Origin: Terriglobia bacterium | GTDB lineage: Bacteria; Acidobacteriota; Terriglobia; Bryobacterales; Bryobacteraceae | Direction: 5' to 3' | Length of the DNA: 64,000 bases | Assembly (NCBI GenBank): GCA_020073265.1 | Contig: JAIQFN010000017.1 | Location: forward strand, 62,001 to 126,000 | Shown: piece by piece, positions 25,217-34,400 of the stretch | Layout: each line of letters starts with the position of its first letter | Position numbering within the stretch: position 1 is the stretch's first letter | Notes under the pieces: model-generated | What the model was told of the DNA's origin: nothing | The model's database searches: none | Seen by the model: only the letters and a program-made list of their open reading frames with translations | Position numbers and translations under genes: made by a program

Positions 25217-26449
25217 CTGAAGATCCTGATCGCAACCTCCAATCGATCCATCGTCGGCGGCATCGAAAGATACGTTCAGACGCTCATTCCAGCGCTGCTG
25301 GAACGCGGCCACGAGGTCGCGCTGCTGTATGAACACGCCGCCGAACCCGGAGCCGCGACCGTCGACGGCGCATCGCCGGTACGCAGCTGGCGCTGGCAGG
25401 ACGTCGCCAGTCAACCCCCCCTTGCAACAGACATGCAGCAGTGGGAGCCGGAATTGGTTTACTCGCAGGGCTTGCAGTCTATCGACGCGGAAAGAGCACT
25501 ACTGCTTTCCTTTCCGGTCATCTGCTATGCCCATGTCTATCAGGGCACCTGCGCCACCGGAAGAAAATGCCATAGCTTCCCCGAGCCGCGCCCCTGCCAC
25601 CGGACTTTCGGCCCGATGTGCCTGGCGCTGCACTATCCCCGGCGCTGCGGCGGCCTGAATCCGTTGCGCGCCCTGGAAATGTACCGTTCGCAAAGCCGTC
25701 GCAACGCGTGCCTGCCCCAGTATGAGTCAATCCTGGTGGCCAGCACTGCCATGCAGCATGAATTCGCGCGGCACGGTATCCAGAACGACAAATTGCATTT
25801 GGTTCCGCTTCCCAATCTCGACGCGAGACCCGGTGTGAGACTGCCCGAGGCCCGTCCGCTGGCGGAAAATATTCTCTTTGTCGGACGGTTGACCGACTTG
25901 AAGGGCGTCGATTATCTGATCCGCGCGGTTCCCAAGGCTGCCGAGAGACTGGCCCGTCCGCTGCGGTTGACCATCGCCGGCGATGGACCTGGCCGGACCT
26001 GGCTCCAGGAGTTGGCTGCGCGGCTCTCCGTGCCGGCCCACTTCTCCGGATGGCTGCAGCCGGATGCCAAGTACGAGGCCATGCGCCAGGCCGATCTGCT
26101 GGCTGTTCCCAGTCTGTGGCCGGAACCGTTCGGGCTGGTTGGGATTGAAGCCGGCTCCATGGGCTTGCCCGCGGTAGGCTTTGCTGTCGGCGGTATTCCG
26201 GACTGGCTGCTGGCCGGACGTACTGGCGAGATCGCACCCGGCGATCCGCCCTCGGTCGGTGGCCTCGCGGACGCCATTGTCCGGGCGCTCCAAGACCGCA
26301 CCCACTACCTGCAGTTGCGCCGTGAAGCCTTCCAGGCCAGCCGCCGATTTACTCTAGAGGTGCATATGGCCCAGCTTGAGACCTTGTTCGGAAAAGCAGC
26401 GCGTCATGCCGCGCCCCTCCAGCCCCGGCTCGCCAACCTAACGATATGA
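25217..26449 (+). CDS. Glycosyltransferase family 4 with probable CTG start
   Basis: The frame reads as an ordinary GT4 N-terminus (KILIATSNRSIVGGIERYV) from codon 2 at 25220, well upstream of the first ATG (25433). The only plausible initiator is CTG at 25217, with AAAAAGGGG (25202-25210) six bases upstream; no in-frame ATG, GTG or TTG is suitably placed. That gives 410 residues. A five-cysteine segment (CATGRKCHSFPEPRPC, then CLALHYPRRC) near 115-148 marks a GT4 subgroup that may bind metal. The donor site is LWPEPFGLVGIEAGSMGLP. The stop overlaps the epimerase start by 4 bases. Confidence 0.82.
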   Translation: MKILIATSNRSIVGGIERYVQTLIPALLERGHEVALLYEHAAEPGAATVDGASPVRSWRWQDVASQPPLATDMQQWEPELVYSQGLQSIDAERALLLSFPVICYAHVYQGTCATGRKCHSFPEPRPCHRTFGPMCLALHYPRRCGGLNPLRALEMYRSQSRRNACLPQYESILVASTAMQHEFARHGIQNDKLHLVPLPNLDARPGVRLPEARPLAENILFVGRLTDLKGVDYLIRAVPKAAERLARPLRLTIAGDGPGRTWLQELAARLSVPAHFSGWLQPDAKYEAMRQADLLAVPSLWPEPFGLVGIEAGSMGLPAVGFAVGGIPDWLLAGRTGEIAPGDPPSVGGLADAIVRALQDRTHYLQLRREAFQASRRFTLEVHMAQLETLFGKAARHAAPLQPRLANLTI

Positions 26450-27465
26450 CGGACTCGACATCGAATTCTAGCGCCTCCGCCCTGGTCACCGGCGCGGCCG
26501 GCTTCATTGGATCGCACGTTGCGGATCACTGCTTGGCCCAAGGCATGCGCGTCACCGCCGTCGACGATCTCTCCGGCGGGTTTCGCGAGAACGTGCCCGC
26601 TGGCGCTGCCTGGATTCAGGGCGATGTCCGCAATCCCCACTTCGTGGCATCGCTCTGGGAGCGTGAGAAATTCGACTACGTCTACCACCTGGCTGCCTAC
26701 GCAGCCGAGGGCTTGTCGCACTTCATCCGCCGCTATAACTACGAAACCAACCTGCTCGGTTCCATCAACCTCATCAATTGCTCGGTCAAACACGGCGTCA
26801 AGTGCTTCATTTTCACCTCGTCCATCGCGGTGTACGGCCACAACCAGTTGCCCATGACCGAGGACCTGGTTCCGCAGCCCGAGGATCCTTATGGCGTCTC
26901 CAAATATGCGGTCGAATTGGATCTGCGTTGCGCCGAGCGAATGTTCGGTCTCCCCTTTGTCGTCTTTCGTCCTCACAATGTTTATGGCGAGCGCCAGAAC
27001 ATCGCTGACAAATACCGGAACGTCATCGGAATTTTCATGAACCAGGTTCTGCAAGACCTGCCCATGACGGTTTTCGGCGACGGCCTCCAGACCCGCGCTT
27101 TTTCACATGTCGATGATGTGGCTCCTCTCATCGCCCGCGCGCCGCTGGTTCCGGCCGCCATCAACCAGGTTTTCAATGTCGGGGCTGACACGCCGTATAC
27201 CGTCCGTGAACTGGCCGAAACCGTGGCGCGCGCTTTCGACTTGCCTTGCCAGTTGAAACACCTGCCCGCGCGGGACGAGGTCGTCCATGCCTTCTCCGAT
27301 CATTCTAAGTCGCGCAGCGTGTTCGATTCCGCCGCTCCCATCGATTTGAGCAGCGGCATCGCCCGCATGGCTGGTTGGGTGAAGTCCAAGGGACCCGCCC
27401 GGCCCGTCGAGTTCAGCAATATCGAGTTGCATAAAAACCTCCCGCCCTCCTGGGCGCGTCCGTAA
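26446..27465 (+). CDS. NAD-dependent sugar-nucleotide epimerase/dehydratase
   Basis: A 339-residue extended SDR. The cofactor motif is TGAAGFIGSHVAD, then YHLAAYAAEG, SSIAVYGHN (with catalytic Ser/Thr), and YGVSKYAVELDL carrying the Tyr-x3-Lys pair. HNVYGERQNIADKYRNV and VFGDGLQTRAFSHVDDV are typical of UDP-glucose/galacturonate 4-epimerase relatives. It supplies one activated sugar for the polymer; the exact substrate cannot be told. It overlaps the preceding GT4 gene by 4 bases (ATGA). Confidence 0.88.
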   Translation: MTDSTSNSSASALVTGAAGFIGSHVADHCLAQGMRVTAVDDLSGGFRENVPAGAAWIQGDVRNPHFVASLWEREKFDYVYHLAAYAAEGLSHFIRRYNYETNLLGSINLINCSVKHGVKCFIFTSSIAVYGHNQLPMTEDLVPQPEDPYGVSKYAVELDLRCAERMFGLPFVVFRPHNVYGERQNIADKYRNVIGIFMNQVLQDLPMTVFGDGLQTRAFSHVDDVAPLIARAPLVPAAINQVFNVGADTPYTVRELAETVARAFDLPCQLKHLPARDEVVHAFSDHSKSRSVFDSAAPIDLSSGIARMAGWVKSKGPARPVEFSNIELHKNLPPSWARP

Positions 27466-27471
27466 ATCACC

Positions 27472-28440
27472 GTGCCGATCTCGGTTATCGTCAGCAATTT
27501 TAACGGCTTCAAATATCTAGAGCGGTTGATCTCAACGCTCGAGGCCCAGCAGGATGTCACCACCGAGATCATCATTGTCGACCGCCATAGCACCGACGGG
27601 TCCCTGGAATACCTGCGGCGCTTTCCGCATATTCGCGTCACCTCCGAACCGGCCATCACCGGTCTGGTGGCCGGCTATGCCGCTGGCGCCAAGCTGGCCC
27701 GCTACGATCACCTGTTCTTCTGCAACGAAGATATGTGGTTCGATCCCCTATGTCTCGCTCGCCTGCAGCGCCACATCGATTTGTCCGCTAACATAGTCGC
27801 CGCTGATCCCTGGCAGTGGACCTATGACGGCAAGTCGTGGATACATGGCGGCGTCCGCTTCTATCGCACGAAATGGGAGCCGAATTCGCCCTACCCCTGG
27901 CGTGGGGTGGACTTCACCGTTTCGCTCGCCGAGGGCGATCGAGTGCCGTTTCCATGCGCCGGCGCCTTCTTGATGCATCGCCGCGCCTACGAGGAACTGG
28001 GCGGATGGGATACCAGCTTTTTTCTCGACCATGAAGACATCGACCTGTTTGTGCGTGCCTGGCAGCGAGGTTGGCATTGTGTCACGGTTCCGGAAGCCAA
28101 GGTCTACCACGCCGTGAGCGCCTCCGATTCCAAGGTGCTTGCCAATGGCTCGCGGGTACTGCCGCGGCGCTATATCGCGAACCGCTCGAATCTGGTCGTC
28201 ATCGGACTCAAGTATTATTCCGGCGCAAGCCTGTTGGTCGCCGCTCTGGGCTCGTTTGTTCCGTTGATCAGCGATGTGTTGAAATTGCGCTGGAGAAAAC
28301 TGTCCCTGGATGTCCGCTCCATTCTCGCCACCGTCCGGCGCATGCGTGAGGTCCGAGCCTTTCGCAAGCGCAACCGCCAGTGGATCCAGTCCCGGCCGGG
28401 CCGGCAATTCTTCCTTCAGGAGGACCTGACACGCCCCTGA
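27472..28440 (+). CDS. Glycosyltransferase family 2 (rhamnosyltransferase-like)
   Basis: 322 residues from the GTG at 27472, 6 bp after the epimerase. GT-A fold: PISVIVSNFNGFKYL, IIIVDRHSTDGS, and FFCNEDMWFDP, where NED replaces the usual DxD as in many WbbL/rhamnosyltransferase-like enzymes. GGWDTSFFLDHEDIDLFVRAW carries the catalytic-region ED. A C-terminal hydrophobic stretch near 245-265 may associate with the membrane. The donor is unknown; dTDP-rhamnose would fit rfbB being nearby, but that is speculative. Confidence 0.87.
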   Translation: MPISVIVSNFNGFKYLERLISTLEAQQDVTTEIIIVDRHSTDGSLEYLRRFPHIRVTSEPAITGLVAGYAAGAKLARYDHLFFCNEDMWFDPLCLARLQRHIDLSANIVAADPWQWTYDGKSWIHGGVRFYRTKWEPNSPYPWRGVDFTVSLAEGDRVPFPCAGAFLMHRRAYEELGGWDTSFFLDHEDIDLFVRAWQRGWHCVTVPEAKVYHAVSASDSKVLANGSRVLPRRYIANRSNLVVIGLKYYSGASLLVAALGSFVPLISDVLKLRWRKLSLDVRSILATVRRMREVRAFRKRNRQWIQSRPGRQFFLQEDLTRP

Positions 28441-28475
28441 GCACACCTGTGCCCGGGCGTAGAAGGTTTCGTCGA

Positions 28476-29726
28476 GTGACTGCCGTGGTCATGCCGGGCC
28501 AACCCGACCAGCCTGCGTCCGGCCAGCACATCCGCGTGGCATTGATTCGAGACTTTCTCGAAGAAGGTTGGCCCAGCATGGACCTGGTGGGCGACATGCT
28601 CTCAGCCAATCTGGCGGAGCACTGCAACGCCCAGGTCATTGTCGCCCAGCTGTGCCCGATCTTCCGCCGGCCAATATCGCTCTTGCCGCTCCCCGCCCGG
28701 CTCGCCAGGAACGGCGATCGATGGATCAATCGCTTCGTCTGCTATCCGCGATGGCTGGAGCGTCAGCGCGGTAAACATGACGTGTATCACATCGTTGACC
28801 ACAGCTATTCCCAGCTCGTTCACAGCCTTCCGCCCGGGCGCACCGTGGTGACCTGCCATGACGTCGACACGTTTCGCTGCCTGCTGACCCCGCAGCTCGA
28901 AAAGCGGCCCTTCTGGTTTCGCCGCATGACGCAGCAGATTCTCACGGGATTGCAGAAAGCGGCTCACGTGATCGCCGTGAGCTCCGCCACGCTCCAGGAG
29001 CTGTTGAAGCAGGGCATCGTTCCCGCTGACCGGATCACCGTAATCTCGAACGGCGTGCATCCGTCCTGCTCGCCCGAGCCGAACCCGAGAGCCGATCGAA
29101 CCGCGAGTGATTTGACCGGAACTGCGCCTGCGGGCGCCCCCATATTGCTCAGCGTCGGAAGCACCCAGCCTCGTAAGCGCCTGGACGTACTCTTGAAGGT
29201 CTTCGCGGCAGTGCGCGTTGGCGTTCCGCACGCCCGGCTGGTTCGCGTGGGAGGACTTACCGCCGAGCACCAACGGCTTGCGGAGAAGCTAGGCATCCAG
29301 GATGCCATGGTTTGCGTGCCTTTCGTCGACCGCGACGTCCTCGCAGCCCTCTACCGTGCGGCGACCCTTCTGGTCCACACAGCCGAGTCGGAAGGATTCG
29401 GCCTGCCGGTAGTCGAAGCCATGGCGTCAGGTTGCGTCGTCGTCGCGAGCGACCTCCCCGTTCTGCGGGAAGTCGCGGGCAACGCGGCATTTTTTTGCCC
29501 GGTCGCGGACTTGGACGCTTGGACCGCCACAGTGACCAGGTTGATCGGCGAGCGAGCTCAGGACGACAACCGCTGGCAAGTCTATCGCGGCCGCAGCCTG
29601 GAAAATGCTGCCCGCTTCTCTTGGGCCGAGAACGCCCGCCAGACCGCGCTGGTCTATCAAAAGGTGATGGATCTCCAAGAGCATAGCCGCCTGCTCTCTC
29701 GCGCGAGACCCTCCCAGCGAAGCTGA
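28476..29726 (+). CDS. Glycosyltransferase family 4
   Basis: GT-B fold, 416 residues from the GTG at 28476, which has AGAAGG at 28461-28466; an ATG at 28491 is the alternative. The N-terminal domain has DVYHIVDHSYSQLVHSL and TVVTCHDVDTFRCL. The second domain begins ILLSVGSTQPRKRLDVLL, and the donor site is ESEGFGLPVVEAMASGCVVV with E-x7-E. It belongs to the mannosyltransferase-like branch of GT4. The gene is co-directional, with 9 bp before the next GT4. Confidence 0.88.
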   Translation: MTAVVMPGQPDQPASGQHIRVALIRDFLEEGWPSMDLVGDMLSANLAEHCNAQVIVAQLCPIFRRPISLLPLPARLARNGDRWINRFVCYPRWLERQRGKHDVYHIVDHSYSQLVHSLPPGRTVVTCHDVDTFRCLLTPQLEKRPFWFRRMTQQILTGLQKAAHVIAVSSATLQELLKQGIVPADRITVISNGVHPSCSPEPNPRADRTASDLTGTAPAGAPILLSVGSTQPRKRLDVLLKVFAAVRVGVPHARLVRVGGLTAEHQRLAEKLGIQDAMVCVPFVDRDVLAALYRAATLLVHTAESEGFGLPVVEAMASGCVVVASDLPVLREVAGNAAFFCPVADLDAWTATVTRLIGERAQDDNRWQVYRGRSLENAARFSWAENARQTALVYQKVMDLQEHSRLLSRARPSQRS

Positions 29727-29735
29727 CTGGCTCCC

Positions 29736-30923
29736 ATGATGAAAGTGCGCCCCAAAGTGTTGTTCCTGGTTGAAGGCAACACCGACATCCGCTTCGTGAC
29801 CGGTCTTAGCGAAATCTCGTCGCTGACCCTGGCCCTTCCTGCCGTCATCTACGGCTCCAGCGATTTGAAAGACCGCATCGTAGCCAGCGGTGCATCCGTA
29901 GACATCCACCCAATCCCGGGAGGCAGATTGAAATTTCAGGCCGCTTCGCTGCGCTACGTTCTCAGGCGGGCCCGAGAATTCGATCTGATTTTGTGCCAGG
30001 AAGTGCTGCGTGGCGCATTCAGCGGGACTCTCGCGGGTGCCTTGACCAACACTCCGGTCGTCATGTATATGGGCATTTCGCCCGTGGAGTATTTCCGCTG
30101 CCGCCGGGAACGCGGTCAGATCGGACCATTCCAGGCGTGGATAGGCGAGACCCTCATCCGCACCTTCATGACGTTCAATGGGCTGCTGGCTACCAGGTGG
30201 CTTTGCATGGGATCGTATTTGCAGCAGATCGCCAGCCGCTACTCGAGCCGAAGCGGGCTAGGCCTGTACTATGGAGTCGATACCGAGCTGTTCCACCCGG
30301 TCAGCGAAGCCGAGCGCTTGGCGCTGCGTCGGCAGCTCCAGCTTCCCGAAGACAAGTTCGTTATCTTCCTGTCCAGCCGTATCAGCCACGAGAAAGACCC
30401 GGAAACCGTCCTGGGCGCCGCAGCCCTGGCCCGCCGGAACGGCCTGGATGCCGTGGTCGTCAATCTCGGAGGAGGTTATCAGGATTTTCTTCGCCTCGCC
30501 CGGCAAGTGGTTGGAAACGATGCCGAGTCCTGGGTGCTGGGACGTCCGGCCGCCCATCCCATGCACGAACTGGCCGGATATTATCAAGCCTCCAACTGCC
30601 TGTCCCAGGCCTCGTTGGCCGAAGGCTTGGGCCTGTCGCCGCTCGAAGCGCTCGCCTGCGGCGTTCCGGCTGTTTGCACGGCCGTGGGCGGCTTGAATCA
30701 CCTGAAGGGCTACGCCCGTCTGACGCCCAGGCGAGATGCGGAAGCCATGGCGCACCAGTTACTCTGGGTGGCCGCCCACCGCGACGAGGCGCGGGCACAA
30801 GCCCTGGAAGGGCGCGCCTACGTGCTCTCGGAGTGGAGCCGCGAAAAGGCGTTCAACGATCTGGCGGCCGTGTTCGAGAAGATAGTATCTCCGATCCGAT
30901 CTGTGGCGACCGAGCCGGTATGA
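29736..30923 (+). CDS. Glycosyltransferase family 4
   Basis: 395 residues. KVLFLVEGNTDIRFVTGL opens the N-terminal domain, and FVIFLSSRISHEKDPETVL opens the second. The donor site LAEGLGLSPLEALACGVPAV keeps the E-x7-E spacing. A short hydrophobic stretch near 105-125 may touch the membrane. Two ATG codons start the frame (29736 and 29739) without a clear Shine-Dalgarno. The stop overlaps the next GT4 start by 4 bases. The sugar specificity is unknown. Confidence 0.86.
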   Translation: MMKVRPKVLFLVEGNTDIRFVTGLSEISSLTLALPAVIYGSSDLKDRIVASGASVDIHPIPGGRLKFQAASLRYVLRRAREFDLILCQEVLRGAFSGTLAGALTNTPVVMYMGISPVEYFRCRRERGQIGPFQAWIGETLIRTFMTFNGLLATRWLCMGSYLQQIASRYSSRSGLGLYYGVDTELFHPVSEAERLALRRQLQLPEDKFVIFLSSRISHEKDPETVLGAAALARRNGLDAVVVNLGGGYQDFLRLARQVVGNDAESWVLGRPAAHPMHELAGYYQASNCLSQASLAEGLGLSPLEALACGVPAVCTAVGGLNHLKGYARLTPRRDAEAMAHQLLWVAAHRDEARAQALEGRAYVLSEWSREKAFNDLAAVFEKIVSPIRSVATEPV

Positions 30924-32059
30924 AAATCGCCTTCGTCGTCCATGATTACCGCCGCCGGGAAGGGCACAGCCGCTACGTGGTCGAACTGGCGACCCGCATG
31001 GCCGCCAACAACGAAGTGCATGTGTTTGCCAACCGGATCGAGGCCGAAGGCAGCTCCAACATTCACTTTCATCACGTCCCAGCCTGGCGGGCGAGCGCCT
31101 TGGGCAGCATCTTGAGCTTTGCGGTGCAAGCGACGCTGCGCGTGCGCGGTGACTTCGATATCATTCACAACCAGGGGCTATGCGGGTTGCGCGGCAACGT
31201 GTTTACCGCGCATATCTGCAACCGCGCCTGGCATCGCGCCTTGCGCCATGCAATCGGCAACCTGACGTTTCGCGAATGGGTGTCGGGCACCTTTTTGAGC
31301 GCTCTCGAATACTTGTTCTATTCCAACGCCCGAAAGGCCCGGATTATCGCGGTCTCCAATCGAGTGGCCCGTGATATACGCCAGTTCTATCATTCGAGCG
31401 CACCGGTGAGCGTCATCTACCACGGCGTGGATTTGGATACCTTCAGCCCCAATGCCTCGTTGCGCTCCGAGGTCCGCTCCGCATGCCAACTCGCGCCCGA
31501 GGAGATGGTCTTTCTGTTTGTCGGCGACATGCGCAAAGGCGCGCGCCAATGTATTCGCGCGCTCGCGGCGCTTCCCTCCGCCAAGCTCTTGTTCGCCTCG
31601 CGCAGCCCGGAGGCTCCCTACCGCAAACTGGCCGCCGAGCTTGGGCTGGAGCGCCGAGTCCTGTTTCTGGGGGTTACCGGCCAGGTCCAGCGTTACTACG
31701 CGGCCTCCGACGCTCTGCTCTTGCCCACCCACTATGATTCGTTTGCGATGGTGGTCACTGAAGCCATGGCCTGCGCCCTGCCGGTCATCGTGAGCCGCGA
31801 GGCCGGGGCATCCGAACTGATTCAATCCGGCATCAACGGCCTGGTGCTCGAGAATTTTCACGATTCCGCTGAGCTGGCTGAAAAGATGCGCCTGCTCGCC
31901 GGCAATCCTGAATTATGCGTCCGCATGGGCGCCGCGGCGCGTCAAACCATGCTCTCCCACTCCTGGGATCAAGTTGCGGGCCGTACCATCGAAGTGTACC
32001 GGCAGTTGCTACTCGGCGAGCGCCTGACGGCGGATCTCAAGGCCCAGCATTTACAATAG
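30920..32059 (+). CDS. Glycosyltransferase family 4
   Basis: 379 residues from the ATG at 30920 (ATGA overlap with the previous gene). MKIAFVVHDYRRREGHSRYV opens the N-terminal domain. VSVIYHGVDLDTFSPN and EEMVFLFVGDMRKGARQCI mark the domain junction, and the donor site is YDSFAMVVTEAMACALPVIV. The frame is open a long way upstream, but that part lies inside the preceding gene. Another sugar-adding enzyme of the repeat-unit pathway; specificity unknown. Confidence 0.88.
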   Translation: MKIAFVVHDYRRREGHSRYVVELATRMAANNEVHVFANRIEAEGSSNIHFHHVPAWRASALGSILSFAVQATLRVRGDFDIIHNQGLCGLRGNVFTAHICNRAWHRALRHAIGNLTFREWVSGTFLSALEYLFYSNARKARIIAVSNRVARDIRQFYHSSAPVSVIYHGVDLDTFSPNASLRSEVRSACQLAPEEMVFLFVGDMRKGARQCIRALAALPSAKLLFASRSPEAPYRKLAAELGLERRVLFLGVTGQVQRYYAASDALLLPTHYDSFAMVVTEAMACALPVIVSREAGASELIQSGINGLVLENFHDSAELAEKMRLLAGNPELCVRMGAAARQTMLSHSWDQVAGRTIEVYRQLLLGERLTADLKAQHLQ

Positions 32060-32135
32060 CTTGAACGCCACGGCGGCACGCTAATATTAGAAGAATGAAC
32101 GGACGATTGAAGTCGTAGGGAAGGAGAGACACCCA

Positions 32136-33176
32136 GTGAAGACGATCATAACCGGAGGCGCTGGTTTCATCGGCTCCAATGCCGCCGCCCGCTATTTGCG
32201 GCGCGGCCATCACGTGGTCGTGGTGGACAATTTGTGCCGCGAGGGAGTTCAAAGAAACCTCGACTGGCTGCGCGATCAAGGATCCCTCGAGTTCGTCCGA
32301 TTGGATATCCGCGACGCCGATGGCATGGCGGGACTGTTTCGGGAACACCGCGATGCCGGCCAGGTGCTGCATCTGGCCGCACAAGTTGCCGTTACTACTT
32401 CAGTCACCGCTCCGCGCGAGGATTTCGAAGTGAATGCCCTCGGATCGTTCAACGTTCTCGAAGCCGCGCGCTTGTCCGGCATGACCGCGCCGATTCTCTA
32501 TTCTTCCACCAACAAGGTCTACGGCGAGATGACGGAAGTGGGCGTGGTCGAAGCGAACGGACGCTATCAGTACCGGTCGCTGCCCGACGGCGTTCCCGAA
32601 CACCGGAATCTCGATTTCCACTCCCCCTACGGCTGTTCCAAGGGCACCGCCGACCAGTACTTCATCGACTATCACCGGATCTATGGGCTGCGCACCATCG
32701 TTTTCCGCCAGTCGTGCATTTACGGATACCGCCAGTTCGGCGTGGAAGATCAGGGCTGGGTGGCCTGGTTCATGATTGCCGCGCAGTTGGGACACCCCGT
32801 CACGATTTTCGGCGACGGCCGGCAGGTTCGTGATATCCTGTTCGTCGACGATCTTCTGGATGCCTACGATGCCGCATTCGCGGCCGGCGACAAGGCCATC
32901 GGAAGAGCCTTCAACATCGGCGGCGGACCCGCCAACGTTCTGTCCCTGTTGGAACTGGTCGCCTATATCGAGCAGCGGCAAGGCGGCAGGTTTCCGCACG
33001 GTTTTGCGGAATGGCGGCCCGGCGACCAGAAGGTTTTCGTGAGCGATATCGCTCGCGCCCGCCGTGAATTGGGCTGGTCGCCCCAAATCGGTTATCCTCA
33101 GGGTCTCGGACTTTTGTACGACTGGATCGCGCGCAACCGCGAGATGTTCGTGGAACCGACTTCGGTGCCCGCGTGA
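32136..33176 (+). CDS. NAD-dependent epimerase, CDP-paratose 2-epimerase-like
   Basis: 346 residues from a GTG at 32136 preceded by GGAAGGAG. Extended SDR: TGGAGFIGSNAAARYL, HLAAQVAVTTSV, SSTNKVYGEM and SPYGCSKGTADQYF with the Tyr-x3-Lys pair. The SSTNKVYG and YGCSKGTADQY segments are those of CDP-paratose/tyvelose 2-epimerase (RfbE) and close relatives. FRQSCIYGYRQFGVEDQGW continues the match. It makes or converts an activated deoxysugar for the polymer. The rest of the CDP-dideoxyhexose pathway (RfbF, RfbG, RfbH, RfbS) is not in the window, so a related substrate is possible. Confidence 0.85.
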   Translation: MKTIITGGAGFIGSNAAARYLRRGHHVVVVDNLCREGVQRNLDWLRDQGSLEFVRLDIRDADGMAGLFREHRDAGQVLHLAAQVAVTTSVTAPREDFEVNALGSFNVLEAARLSGMTAPILYSSTNKVYGEMTEVGVVEANGRYQYRSLPDGVPEHRNLDFHSPYGCSKGTADQYFIDYHRIYGLRTIVFRQSCIYGYRQFGVEDQGWVAWFMIAAQLGHPVTIFGDGRQVRDILFVDDLLDAYDAAFAAGDKAIGRAFNIGGGPANVLSLLELVAYIEQRQGGRFPHGFAEWRPGDQKVFVSDIARARRELGWSPQIGYPQGLGLLYDWIARNREMFVEPTSVPA

Positions 33177-33210
33177 TGGAGCGCGGAGGAAAACCCCTGG
33201 ACGCCGAGTC

Positions 33211-34322
33211 ATGAGGTTGGTGGCCACCAGCGATACCATGAAGCATGAGCTAGAGCGGTCCACCGGAGACTTTTCGCTGAAGAAATCCAGCGGTTCACGC
33301 CTGCTCCGCATTCTGCATGTCGGCAAGTTTTATCCGCCCCACATGGGTGGCATTGAAACGCATCTGCAGACCTTGTGCGGGGAACTGGTAAAGTCACGCG
33401 GCTCACTTTCGCCTCCACGCCGCTGTGTCCGGCCATGGTAGGCCAGATCCGGCGTTCGGATGCTGATATCGTCCATCTTCACCTCCCCAATCCGATGGCG
33501 GTGCTGGCTTACCTGGCGAGCGGCCATCGCGGCCGAGTGGTAGTCACCTATCACAGCGACACGGTGCGTCAACGGCTGTTGGGCGCAATGTTTGAGCCGC
33601 TCTTGCACCAGGTGCTCCGCCGCAGTTCCGCGATCATCGTCACTTCGCCGAACTATTTGCAGACCTCCGCGGTGCTGGCGCGGCATCGGGACCGTTGTCA
33701 CGTCATCCCTTATGGGATCAGGCTGGAGCAATTCGAGCATCGTGACGACGCGGCCGTGGCGGCTCTCACGCGCCAGTACGGCCACCGTCTGGTGATCAGC
33801 GTGGGACGTCTGGTCTACTACAAAGGCTTCGAGTACTTGATTCGCGCCATGAGCCAGGTGCAGGGAAAGCTGCTCATAGTCGGAGACGGCCCGCTGCGCC
33901 GGGATCTGATCCAGCTTTCCAGGACGCTCGGGATCGAGGACAAAGTCATCTTCGTAGGCGAGATCCAGAACGATGCCGTGACGCCCTATTACCATGCCTC
34001 GGACGTATTCGCGCTCGCCTCGGTGGCTCGCAGCGAGGCCTTCGGTATCGTTCAGATCGAAGCCATGGCCGCGCGCCTGCCGGTGGTCAATACCAACCTC
34101 GATTCGGGCGTGCCGTTCGTGTCCCTGCATGCGCAAACCGGCCTGACCGTTCTCCCCCAGGACTCCGGCGCGCTTGCCAAGGCAATTAACACCTTGCTCG
34201 ACGATCCGCAATTGCGGCGCCAGCTCGGGGCAGCCGGCCACTTGCGGGCCAGGCAAGAATTCCATCTGGATGTCATGGTGGGCCGCATCTCAGCGCTCTA
34301 CGAAGCCGTAATGTCGGACTGA
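33211..34322 (+). pseudogene. GT4 glycosyltransferase gene broken by an out-of-frame internal deletion
   Basis: The 5' part (ATG at 33211) reads LRILHVGKFYPPHMGGIETHL and then LQTLCGELVK before going out of frame and stopping at 33441. The rest continues in a different frame from about 33390 (KVTRLTFASTPLCPAM, then ADIVHLHLPNPMAVLAYL) to the stop at 34322 with all later GT4 features, including RSEAFGIVQIEAMAARLPVV. In relatives of this subgroup, roughly 30-40 residues separate these two pieces. The simplest explanation is a small deletion, not a multiple of three, at about 33388-33392. A shortened product could start at GTG 33375 but would lack the N-terminal acceptor region. Confidence 0.78.
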
Positions 34323-34400
34323 TCGCTCTCGCTTCCTTCGCCTCCCAGGCCACGCCCCGCTGCGCCTGTTCCCAGCGCTGTTCTCGGAAAGGGAATTTCC

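Noticed and set aside
29993-30919. Upstream extension of the GT4 frame that ends at 32059
   Set aside because: It overlaps the previous GT4 gene almost fully and reads as Arg/Pro/Gly-rich shadow; the ATGA overlap at 30920 marks the start.
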